The notes under the pieces: model-generated | The model's database searches: none | Seen by the model: only the letters and a program-made list of their open reading frames with translations | What the model was told of the DNA's origin: nothing | Source: Lithobates sylvaticus | Lineage: Eukaryota > Chordata > Amphibia > Anura > Ranidae | Assembly: GCA_028564925.1 (NCBI GenBank) | Contig: CM053026.1 | Location: 639,430,967 to 639,494,966, forward strand | Direction: 5' to 3' | Length of the DNA stretch: 64,000 nt | In this document: positions 10,233-18,718 of the stretch, in pieces | Layout: each line of letters begins with the position of its first letter | Numbering within the stretch: the first letter of the stretch is position 1 | Program-made: the position numbers and the translations under genes

Positions 10233-10429
10233 GCATGCAAAAATCTGGAATATTTATGCACTCCTTGGTATTCTTATTGAAGCATTAAAATCACATCACA
10301 GGTATGACAGGAACATAAAAGGTAACGCGTTTTGAACTAAAGTCAGGTCTTACTCAAAGTAAGCACTGACTTTATATTATCTTCACTAAAGATGCCAAGG
10401 AGTACAGCAATATTCCAGATTTTTCATGC
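10233..10429. repeat. Inverted-repeat MITE inside the LINE
   Basis: The left end GCATGCAAAAATCTGGAATAT matches the reversed right end ATATTCCAGATTTTTCATGC with one base missing. The interior holds AACGCGTTTTGAA, which matches the CGAAACGCGT motif of other repeats here, and the pair AGTCAGGTC/AGTGCTTACTTTGAG. It separates two parts of one reverse transcriptase. 10135..10232 is unassigned sequence between the LINE and this element. Confidence 0.7.
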
Positions 10430-10451
10430 TTCACCAATCCTCGTATATGGT

Positions 10452-10790
10452 GGGTTTATGGAGGGGTGCAGTGGAGGAAAAAGTGGGACAGAATGTACAC
10501 AGATGATACACTTTTTGTTTCGGAATACACTCAGTCAACCCTAGTCAATACCCTGTGCACGCTGAATAAATTTGGATGGTTCTCTGGCCTATTTGTCAAT
10601 TGGGACAGATATATGCTACTGCTGCTAGACCCTCTACCTGCACTAGTACAGGATAACTTAACATATCTTAAAGTTGTAAAATGCATCAGGTATTTGTGTA
10701 TACAAATTTTTCAGATCCCATATATTTTACTAAATCTTGTACTCCCACTCCACAAATTTAGGATGCAATGCTTGGATTAGTATAAATTGA
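10452..10790 (+). pseudogene. L1-like LINE ORF2 fragment: YxDD box region
   Basis: The frame at 10466..10780 has YTDDTLFV (codons from 10496), the L1 'YADDMLL' catalytic box, then LNKFGWFSGLFVNWDRYMLLLL, matching 'FGxFSGYKINWxKSxLLPL', then a degraded 'YLGI' motif. It continues the LINE of 9343..10134 across the inserted MITE. It stops short of the thumb and C-terminal regions, so it is truncated and dead. Confidence 0.82.
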
Positions 10791-10961
10791 CAATCACCAT
10801 GGCAGGGATGTTTAATCTTGATGATTTGGATACTACAGTTATTTTACCTTTACAATTCTCAATGCTGTAGACGGGGTTGGGTAATGGATCTGGGACACAT
10901 TTTAGATAAGAATTGGGAAAGTATATTACTTAAAAAAAGAAAGTATGACTCTCTGGACTTG

Positions 10962-11222
10962 ATTTACTAAAGACAAATAGACTTGAATGTGCAGTTAGAC
11001 ACTGGAATTTACTGCTGAGCTTAGTGAGAGGTGAAGCACTGCTGACTTCTATGATCCAATCATGTGTAACAAACATGTTTTTTTTTTTATTTTCCTTGTT
11101 TGTGATTACCTATTCCTTGCAAAGTGAACATTCACCATGATGCTTTGGGGAAAATTTCCTTACAGAGTGTAGCTTTACTTGCAAAGTGAATAGTGTATTT
11201 GCCTTTAGTATGCACTTATTTT
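10962..11222. repeat. MITE of the 'TTTACTAAAGACAAATAGACT' family, degraded
   Basis: It begins GATTTACTAAAGACAAATAG and ends near ATTTGCCTTTAGTA, the inverted counterpart. The same family is better preserved at 58128..58397. The interior is non-coding. Confidence 0.65.
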
Positions 11223-11328
11223 TTGCACACAGAACTCATATTCTGCACACAGCACTAAACATGTTTTACAATTGTACAACTGTAATAATAATGTAATACC
11301 TTTTTTTTGGAAAGAGTGTATATATTAA

Positions 11329-11435
11329 TATGTCTGTTCCCTATGCAGTATTTATTAATAATTTAATTAATGGTGGATAACTGATCAATATTAGCATATT
11401 AATTGCCTATCTATATAATTTCCAAGACAAGTAAA
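11329..11435 (+). repeat. Short copy of the LTR-like end seen at 13190..13285
   Basis: TGTCTGTTCCCTATGCAGTA ... TTGCCTATCTATATAATTTCC matches, with changes, TGTCTGTTCCCTACTGCAGT ... TTGCCTATCTATAAATTTCC at 13192..13283. It is an old fragment of the same repeat. The family is unsure. Confidence 0.4.
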
Positions 11436-11564
11436 TCAACCCTAAGAACCCACCCCCACAGTAGAGACCTGGATGCTAGAGTTGGATAGACTTATTCCTC
11501 TAGAGGAAATCCCAGTAAACACTGACTACTTTGGGTTAGATCTACTGTTTCAACGTGCCTTATT

Positions 11565-11936
11565 CATAGTAGTTTCATAGTTTCATAGTTAGTAAGGTTG
11601 AATAAAGACATCAGTCCATCCAGTTCAACCTGAGCGAGTGTCTACAATTGTCACCATCCCTGTACATTGCACACTCCCATCAATCCCTACCCTCAAGGAG
11701 CCCACAATCCAAGGTCCCCATTCATATACTAGGGCCAATTTTTGGACAGAAGCCAATTAACCTACCTGCATGTCTTTGGATTGTGGGAGGAAACCGGAGT
11801 ACCCGGAGGAAACCCACGCAGGCACAGGGAGAACATGCAAACTCCAGGCAGGAAGTGTCGTGGTTGGGATTCGAACCAGCGACCCTTCTTACTGCTAGGT
11901 GAGAGTGCTAACCACTACACCACTGTGCCGCCACTT
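11565..11936 (-). mobile_element. tRNA-derived SINE of V-SINE type, minus strand
   Basis: Read on the minus strand, a tRNA-like head begins near 11936 (GTGTAGTGGTTAGCACTCTC) with a perfect B box GGTTCGAATCC at 11877..11867. The conserved central domain of V-SINEs follows (GTTTGCATGTTCTCC, GTGGGTTTCCTCCGGGTACT, CACAATCCAAAGACATGCAG). The tail has GGATTGTGGGCTCCTTGAGG. At the far end (about 11570..11635) lies the small repeat GGTTGAACTGGATGGAC. The polymerase III promoter boxes come from a tRNA; this is not a working tRNA gene. Confidence 0.85.
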
Positions 11937-12123
11937 ATCACTGATTTATCAATGGTGAAATGGAATAAATGAATAACCTCTGTCTATGCTCACACACATC
12001 ATATTCAAATGAATAGGATGTACTCTCAGTTGCTTGTAATATGCTTGCCTAGCTTTTTGTTTAGGTAGTCTTAATGGTAGGACCTATTGTTGGAACGTCT
12101 CTCACGCAAGTTGGCCTCTGACA

Positions 12124-12604
12124 GGCTAGCCAAAGGAGCACTGGGAGAGGTAGAGGGGACATATACTGCTCTGGGGATACCCAGGGTTGGATCTTAGCAT
12201 ACAACAGACAGGGGATAACACCACTCCCAGCATGCTTGCACCAATCTAGAATTCTGATTAAGTGTATAGCCTGGTGATAATAGATTGGGTTTGGGAAACC
12301 TATTCCACCTCAAAGCTTCAAGTGGCTAAGTGTTTTGAGTTTTATTCTCACAGACCCATCTGCCCATAGGGGTTGTGAGAATTTTTGGTGGACCATGTGA
12401 AGAAAGGTGGGTTGGATGTGTTTTCAAAAGATAAAGTAAGCAGGGTAGTATATTCATTTTCTAAGAGATCATTTCGTAAGAGATCACCATTTCCTAAGGT
12501 CACTGTGAATCATTAAAAAAAATTGAGGAAACTTCTCTTTAAAATAGTGTGATAGAGAGGGTGTTCAAAGAACACCCAGATATTTAAACTTTCCAGAGGC
12601 CCAC
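12124..12604. other. Parent stretch of a local duplication
   Basis: The two ends of this stretch, GGCTAGCCAAAGGAGCACTG at 12124 and AACTTCTCTTTAAAATAGTG ... TTCCAGAGGCCCACC at 12529..12604, recur side by side at 13286..13385 with the roughly 380 bases between them missing. It is non-coding. Confidence 0.8.
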
Positions 12605-13290
12605 CAGACACTGCAAAAATGACTAATTTAAAGAAATCTTTGTGTTTGATTTGTTTCCCTCTTGCAATCACAGTCTAGGATACTTTATTGATTCAATTAC
12701 TTTAATTGTAAGGGATATATATTTGAAAAGTAGTTTAGCCATGTTGAAGTCATATTTGTCTTTTGTACCTCTTCCATTTTATGTAGAATTGTCTGTGTTT
12801 ACATGTGCTGATAAGTCAGCATACCAACATTAAGCTAGAAGGCCATTCTGGCCACAGGAGTGTACAGCCAGTACTCTGTAAATATGTCTTATCAATCATT
12901 TGTTTTTCACAATGAAAAGTCATTTTGTAATGAAAAAAGCTGCTCAGCTATTTTCTCCACAATGGAGTTTTTGCCTCTTTGGCCAGGACTACCTCCACCT
13001 AAGCGTGTGGAGGTTTCCAGGTTAAAGGTGATAGCAGGTATGGTTAGTGATCAAAATATTGATCAAAAGAGGGGAGACTGTAATGGAAATTTGTAATATT
13101 AATGTGATACCTACGTAATCATGTGTATAAAACCCTGAATTGCGTCATAATAAAGGAGAACGGTTATTTGGAAAGATGCTGAGCGTATCTAATGTGTCTG
13201 TTCCCTACTGCAGTAGTTATTATTAATTTGGAACCACTAATCAATATGAGGATAGGCCTTGCCTATCTATAAATTTCCAGGACACAGGCT
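12600..13290 (+). mobile_element. Old LTR-type retroelement 3' fragment (tentative)
   Basis: A purine-rich tract (AAAAGAGGGGAGA, 13066..13078) is followed by a stretch starting TGTAATGG (about 13080). That stretch holds TATAAAA (13122) and AATAAA (about 13149), the order expected of a long terminal repeat next to its polypurine tract. It ends near 13283. Part of the putative LTR recurs at 11329..11435. It looks broken and old. The family is not recognised, and it could be another kind of repeat. Confidence 0.35.
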
Positions 13291-13385
13291 AGCCAAAGGA
13301 GCACTGGGAAACTTCTCTTTAAAATAGTGTGATAGAGAGGGTGTTCAAAGAACACCCAGATATTTAAACTTTCCAGAGGCCCACC
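13283..13385. repeat. Deleted duplicate of 12124..12604
   Basis: GGCTAGCCAAAGGAGCACTG is joined directly to AACTTCTCTTTAAAATAGTG. The last 78 bases are identical to 12528..12604. The join falls at a shared GGA, so a microhomology deletion after duplication fits. Confidence 0.8.
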
Positions 13386-13429
13386 TAAACAGGAATTATC
13401 TTGCAGAGTCCGGAAACCTAATGGGCTAG

Positions 13430-13735
13430 TGGTTGTTGTTCATGGCTTCTGATTCAGATCTAATTCACCTAAGAAATTTGAGACAGTTTGGTCAGGTTTG
13501 GTAATGGAAAAGGGTAAATCATCAGCGTTTGCAGCAACTTTATGAGATCCCCCATTATTACATCCAGATATATCTGACTTCTTGTGAATATGTCTGAGAA
13601 GGGGCTCTAGGGTTGAGATAAAAATAAGGGGCAATATTGGACACCCCTGATGGATTTCATTCGCTACCACAAACTTGTTTGCCTCTCATTCTGATCCAAA
13701 GGCTTCAATTTAAATTAGGCTTTAAATATTGCTTT
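13430..13735 (-). pseudogene. L1-like LINE reverse transcriptase scrap, minus strand
   Basis: The minus-strand frame 13670..13440 reads NEIHQGCPILPLIFISTLEPLL then KVAANADDLPFSITKP. These match the L1 'RQGCPLSPLIFxLxLEPLL' and 'FADDLLFFITKP' boxes around the catalytic aspartates. Only about 75 residues remain, with no other part of the LINE on either side. It is a dead fragment. Confidence 0.8.
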
Positions 13736-15040
13736 AAATAAATGGTCCAGAACAAGCATGGAGAAAATTATTCATATAAAGTCACAGCTCCTGATATGTG
13801 TATTTATCCTGGGCACAAGGACTTACACAGTAGTGAAGACAGGATGAGAATAATGGCTTTGGAAAATAATGGTTACTTATTACTTTTTTGTTACTTTTAG
13901 ATTCCAAAAAGGGAAGGTGTAGTAGCTCAACTACTGGTTATCTCCAAACAAAAGTGTAAATCCAGAGGTACAATGAAGGTGAAAGGTGCACTCATCAATT
14001 ATCAACTGATTCAACTGATTCAATGGACATCTTCTATTTACTGTAAATACAATCATTCACACTTTATTGCATGAACAGGAAATTAGTGGAACACACTTTC
14101 AGGGAGTGTGTCCTTCTTTATCAGGTCAACAAGTGTAGAGTACACAGTAAGTTCACAGGAGCCTTTAAAGAACAAGTCACCCACCAATGGCAGTTTTACA
14201 TTTATTCTAAATGGCAAACAGAATCATGCCAGACAGCAACATTCCCATATTTGTAATTGTATAAAACAACTGCACTATTTTAAAGACATTGTCCTCATTA
14301 TCGTTAGAACGCTTTTGTGGTGTTCATAAACAAACCCTAAAGTGAGAGCTTTCTTCTGTGCATAAACCATCATAAACAGCAGTTAAAATTCAAAGTAAAA
14401 CAGCAAATATAATATTTACAATCTTGTGCTCTTTTACCTCCTTATGCTGAGTATATTCTAACAACATATTACAAGAAATGAGAGTAATGCTGTCATTTGC
14501 ATTTCAGCGTATACTGGAGTTAAATTTTTCACTGAAATGTGTCAGGACAAGTACCATATTAATTCATTTTTATTTTCAGCTTTGTGCAAAATGTTGATTT
14601 TCATGGTATGTTGAATAGCATTATATCAAGGCTCTCCTTGCCAACCAAATAAACAAACATAATACAAGAGCAATCTCTGTGGAATTGATAAACTAACTTG
14701 GTCATTTTATTTGTGCAGACTTTAGGCTTCATTTACATATACATTTCATGGTGATCATAAATTCATAACTTTAGATAATATGAATACCATACGAAATAAA
14801 TTTGCTTGTGTTTGTCTTTGTCAGTATTTACTATAGGGCATTTGAATAAGGCTTTTTTCTCTTTAATATCATTCATATGAAAGGGAAGTCAGCTGAAAAT
14901 AAATTGCTTGAAATTAAATAGCTGTTTATAAATAATAAACACTTATTTGGCCAGGAAAAGATAGTAAAAGTAAACAATACTCTAAGTTCTAGGATTTTAT
15001 TTCTAACAGATACACAGTTAAACAATGTTCCTGAGACCTT
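13736..15040. other. No gene seen
   Basis: AT-rich sequence with short frames only. No domain, tandem array or clear inverted end was found. Confidence 0.5.
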
Positions 15041-15042
15041 TA

Positions 15043-15352
15043 GACTGGGTTCACACAGAGCGGAATCATTAAACGGACTCCGCTAGCTCAGCAGGGGATC
15101 ACTCTGTTGAACCCCGCTAAGCAGGCAGATGACAGGTCCATCTTTGCTCACTGTGCAGGGATGGACCTGTCAGAGCCCCGCTGTTCTCTATGGGGAGATC
15201 GAATGAAAATGGACAGCCTGACCGTTTTCATCAGATCCCATCCGATCCAATCCACTGGACGGATGGCGAACGTATAGCCATCCGTCTGTTTTGAGCGGAT
15301 CTTGTTGAATCGGATGGCAGTTGTGTTGCATCAGAGGAAATCAGTGTGAAAG
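15043..15352. repeat. MITE of the 'GGTTCACACAGAGCGGA' family
   Basis: It starts GACTGGGTTCACACAGAGCG and ends CAGTGTGAAAGAACA, an imperfect inverted pair. The interior shares CAGCAGGGGATC, GATGACAGGTCC, GATCCAATCCACTGGACGGA and GGATCTTGTTGAATCGGATG with 60776..61172. It is non-coding. Confidence 0.75.
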
Positions 15353-15907
15353 AACATTTTCAATGCTTGTGTGTATGCTTCTGGATAAGACTCCTGGGCA
15401 CCTAGTAGACACCTGGATTAACACCATGTGTGTGGAATACAAACAAATAAAAGTGATCAATCAACACTGGTTAAATAATCTCTCTCTCCCAGCCCTCATA
15501 GACCACTAATTGCATTGATTCTGTGGGCCCCACCACACCCACCTGAGAGTTACCGGGCTGAAGATGATCAGAGTGACCGACAACTAGATGGAGCATAGAA
15601 CGGACAAAGAAATGCTATCTGCTGTATTTGAAACTGTGAAGCTCATCTTTTCCAAGCTCTGGCTCCATTCTGCAGCTCCGAAAAGTTGGGAGATATCTAG
15701 ATTGATGGAAGTATTCCCTGATGTAAAGACACAGATTATTACAGGAGCATGTTCTGGATCTATCTGGTGAGTTCATGACCACAGGGGAGATCATTCACGC
15801 AGTGTGGTGACGGGATCCTTGTTGGGAAAATACACCCTTCATGAACAATTTTGATTGGCTTCAATCTGACCAATTATTGGACAATTGAACATGCACTTTA
15901 TTTTCTA
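15353..15907. other. No gene seen
   Basis: There are short frames at 15321..15509 and 15588..15770 without recognisable domains. It forms the host flank of the nested hAT complex. Confidence 0.45.
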
Positions 15908-15915
15908 ATTGTGGA
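15908..15915. repeat. Left target duplication of the outer hAT (ATTGTGGA)
   Basis: ATTGTGGA lies directly before TAGGGATGGGCC and recurs directly after the right end at 28673..28680. Eight bases is the hAT duplication length. Confidence 0.95.
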
Positions 15916-16075
15916 TAGGGATGGGCCCAGTGTTCTATTCAAACCCATGTTCGAATCGAACATCAGCCGTTCGTCCGCTCGTCGAGGGCAGAACTCTGAG
16001 GGCCGTTTGCATCAAATTCATGTGATGCGAACGGTCCACAATGCACTGCGCTAGTCGCAGTGCATTGCTGGCTGA

Positions 16076-16180
16076 TGATTGGCCAAGCATGCACTGTGAC
16101 CCCCGCATGCTTGGCCAATCATAGAGCCAGCAGCGAGGAGAGCAATAATTGGCCACAGGCAGGATGCCTGTGGCCAATTA
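16076..16180. promoter_or_regulatory. Two CCAAT palindromes of the outer hAT
   Basis: TGATTGGCCAAGCATGC (16076..16092) pairs with GCATGCTTGGCCAATCA (16105..16121). TAATTGGCCACAGGC (16146..16160) pairs with GCCTGTGGCCAATTA (16166..16180). Each arm holds a CCAAT box. Compared with the inner element, the second palindrome differs at one base in each arm in a way that keeps the pairing. The TATA box of the inner element is replaced here by CTATGTAAGG. Confidence 0.75.
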
Positions 16181-16736
16181 TAGCTCAGGGGGTTTAGTAC
16201 ACGCCACACACTATGTAAGGCCGCCGCGCCGGCGGCCTCGTGTAATGTGTTCCGGCTTGAGGAACAGTGACAGTGTACTGTACATGTACACACTATATGT
16301 GAATCATTTCTGTGTGGGGAAAGTGTAGGGAAAGAGGAAAAATAGTCAGGGATAGTGTATTCTTCTCAGCCTTTGCTTGTGGGGAAAGTGTAGGGATAGA
16401 GGAAAAATAGGCAGGGATAGTGTGTTCTTCTCAGTGCTGTTCTCTACCAATCCAGCCATCTGCAGGAGTTAGTGTGTGTGTGTGTGTGCTGTGTGAGTAT
16501 AGCACAGCAGTAGCACACTAAACCACCTTACACTGTATCTGCCCTGTTGTCACCTAAGCCATCTGCAGGAGTTAGTGTGTTTTGTGTGCCTCCAGCACAG
16601 TATACACCAACAGTCCATACATACATACATACAGTATATACCTACAGTCCCTGTCTTGTTTGCACCGCCTGTATACTGTGGTTCAGAGTATATAAGGTTT
16701 TAGGTATAGGGTTTTATTTTGGGTGCAGGGCTCCCC

Positions 16737-17744
16737 TTAACCACTTGCCGACCGGCGCACAACGATATACGTCGGCAGAATGGCACGTACAGGCAGGAGG
16801 GCGTATATATATGTCCCTCCTTAATGCCTGTCCGTGCCATTGGGAGCGCGCCGGGAGCAGTGCACTCCTGCGCCGGTCGGGACCCCCGTGAGTCCGGTCG
16901 CGGTCCCCGCGGACTCGATCGCCGTGGGGACCCCCGCGATCATCTCACGGGAAGGCTGAACGGGGAGATGCCGAGATAAACAGCATCTCCCCGTTCTGCC
17001 TAGCAACTAGTGACGGCGATCTCTGCTCCCTGTGATTGGAGCAGAGATCAGCATTCACTAGCTGACAGCCACGCCCCCCCACAGTAATAAACACACCCCT
17101 AGGCATACTTAACCCTTACACTGCCCCCTTGTGGTTAACCCCTTCACTGCCAGTGTCATTTATACAGGAATCAATGCATTTAAATAGCATTGATTGCTGT
17201 ATAAATGACAATGGTCCCAAAAATGTGTCAAAAATGTCCGATGTGTCCGCCATAATGTCGCAGTCACAAAAAAAATCGCAGATCGCCGCCATTACTAATT
17301 AAAAAAAAATTATTAATAAAAATGCTATAAAACTATCCCCTATCTTGTAAACGCTATAACTTCTGCGCAAACCGATCAATAAACGCTTATTGTGGTTTTT
17401 GTTTACCAAAAATATGTAGAAGAATACGTATCGGCCTAAACTGAGGAAAAAAAATGTTTTTTTATATATTTTTTGGGGATATTTATTATAGCAAAAAGTA
17501 AAAAATAATGCATTTTTTTCAAAATTGTCGCTCTATTTTTGTTTATAGTGCAAAAAATAAAAACCGCAGGGGCGATCAAATACCACCAAAAGAAAGCTCT
17601 ATTTGTGGGAAAAAAAGGACGTCAATTTTGTTTGGAAGCCACGTCGCACGACCGTGCAATTGTCAGTTAAAGCGACGCAGTGCCGAATCGCAAAAAGGGG
17701 CCTGGTCCTTTGGCTGCAAATTGGTCCGGTCTGAAAGTGGTTAA
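16737..17744 (+). mobile_element. TTAA-flanked element (piggyBac-like MITE) inside the outer hAT
   Basis: The element runs from TTAACCACTTGCCGACC to CTGAAAGTGGTTAA with TTAA at both borders. The empty site is preserved in the related hAT at 31335..32215, where the minus strand reads TTCCCCTTAATATCTATACC with one TTAA. The interior includes a TTGATCGCC-rich part and GATCAAATACCACCAAAAG ... CTCTATTTGTGG, shared with four other elements in the window. No transposase is present. TTAA target duplication is the hallmark of piggyBac elements; the family assignment is inference. Confidence 0.88.
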
Positions 17745-17836
17745 TATCCATACAAGACCCAAAGTGGCTGGTAATAGGCTGGGGTAGGAGGGGGATGGGG
17801 TAGCCATGCCATTTTTCTCAAAGATTTTCATCCATA

Positions 17837-17844
17837 TTGCCTGG
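17837..17844. repeat. Left target duplication of the inner hAT (TTGCCTGG)
   Basis: TTGCCTGG lies directly before TAGGGATGGGCC and recurs exactly at 28224..28231. Confidence 0.97.
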
Positions 17845-18023
17845 TAGGGATGGGCCCGGTGCTCGATGCGAACCCATGTTCGCATCGAGCACCGGGTGTT
17901 CGCTCGCTCGGCGAGCCCAGAACTATTTTGGCCGCTCGCATCACGTTCGTGTGATGCGAGCGGCCCCGCAATGCATTGCGGCCGGCGCGGCCGGCGCGGC
18001 CGGCGCAGTGCATTGCTGGCTGA

Positions 18024-18127
18024 TGATTGGCCAAGCATGCACTGTGACCCCGCATGCTTGGCCAATCACAGCGCCGGAAACTCGAAGAGCCATAATTGGC
18101 TACAGGCAGGACGCCTGTAGCCAATTA
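18024..18127. promoter_or_regulatory. Two CCAAT palindromes upstream of the TATA box
   Basis: TGATTGGCCAAGCATGC (18024..18040) pairs perfectly with GCATGCTTGGCCAATCA (18052..18068). TAATTGGCTACAGGC (18093..18107) pairs perfectly with GCCTGTAGCCAATTA (18113..18127). Each arm carries CCAAT in one direction or the other, giving four CCAAT boxes 35-135 bp upstream of the TATA box. That is a normal position for NF-Y sites in a polymerase II promoter; binding is inferred. Confidence 0.7.
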
Positions 18128-18159
18128 CAGCTCAGGGGCTTTAGTACACGCCCCCCCCC

Positions 18160-18167
18160 TATAAAAG
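18160..18167 (+). promoter_or_regulatory. TATA box of the inner hAT
   Basis: TATAAAAG sits in CCCCCTATAAAAGGCC, downstream of the CCAAT palindromes. A start of transcription would be expected near 18190, placing the whole tandem array in the transcript leader. Confidence 0.7.
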
Positions 18168-18328
18168 GCCGCCACGCCGTCTGCGCCGGTCACATGCTGT
18201 TCCGGCGTAGATAGAGCAGGATAGTTCTGTGACACTCTGCTGGATTTAGTTAGTTAGAGAGATTTACTTAGAGAGATTGAGTTAGATAGATTCATTTACA
18301 AAGATTGATTTAGAAAGAGGGGCTTGTA

Positions 18329-18718
18329 GTGTGTTCGTGGCAGGCAGGCAGAGCTCCTATATTTTGTTCCCAGAAGCACCTATAGGACTTGTAGTGTGTT
18401 CGTGGCAGGCAGGCAGAGCTCCTATATTTTGTTCCCAGAAGCACCTATAGGACTTGTAGTGTGTTCGTGGCAGGCAGGCAGAGCTCCTATATTTTGTTCC
18501 CAGAAGCACCTATAGGACTTGTAGTGTGTTCGTGGCAGGCAGGCAGAGCTCCTATATTTTGTTCCCAGAAGCACCTATAGGACTTGTAGTGTGTTCGTGG
18601 CAGGCAGGCAGAGCTCCTATATTTTCTTCCCAGAAGCACCTATAGGACTTGTAGTGTGTTCGTGGCAGGCAGGCAGAGCTCCTATATTTTCTTCCCAGAA
18701 GCACCTATAGGACTTGAA
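18329..18718. repeat. Leader array of hAT copy 2, zone I (65-bp units)
   Basis: Six units of exactly 65 bp (starts at 18329, 18394, 18459 and so on) have the core GTGTGTTCGTGGCAGGCAGG and end CCTATAGGACTTGTA. This zone is nearest the promoter. It is not visible in copy 1 because the window cuts that copy. Confidence 0.95.

Noticed and set aside
11867-11935. A tRNA gene on the minus strand
   Set aside because: The A and B box-like parts continue into the V-SINE central domain; no cloverleaf or tRNA 3' end is present.
16547-18214. Arginine-rich frames in the left ends of the hATs
   Set aside because: They follow the GC-rich palindromes and TTAA element sequence in several frames on both strands, with no domain.
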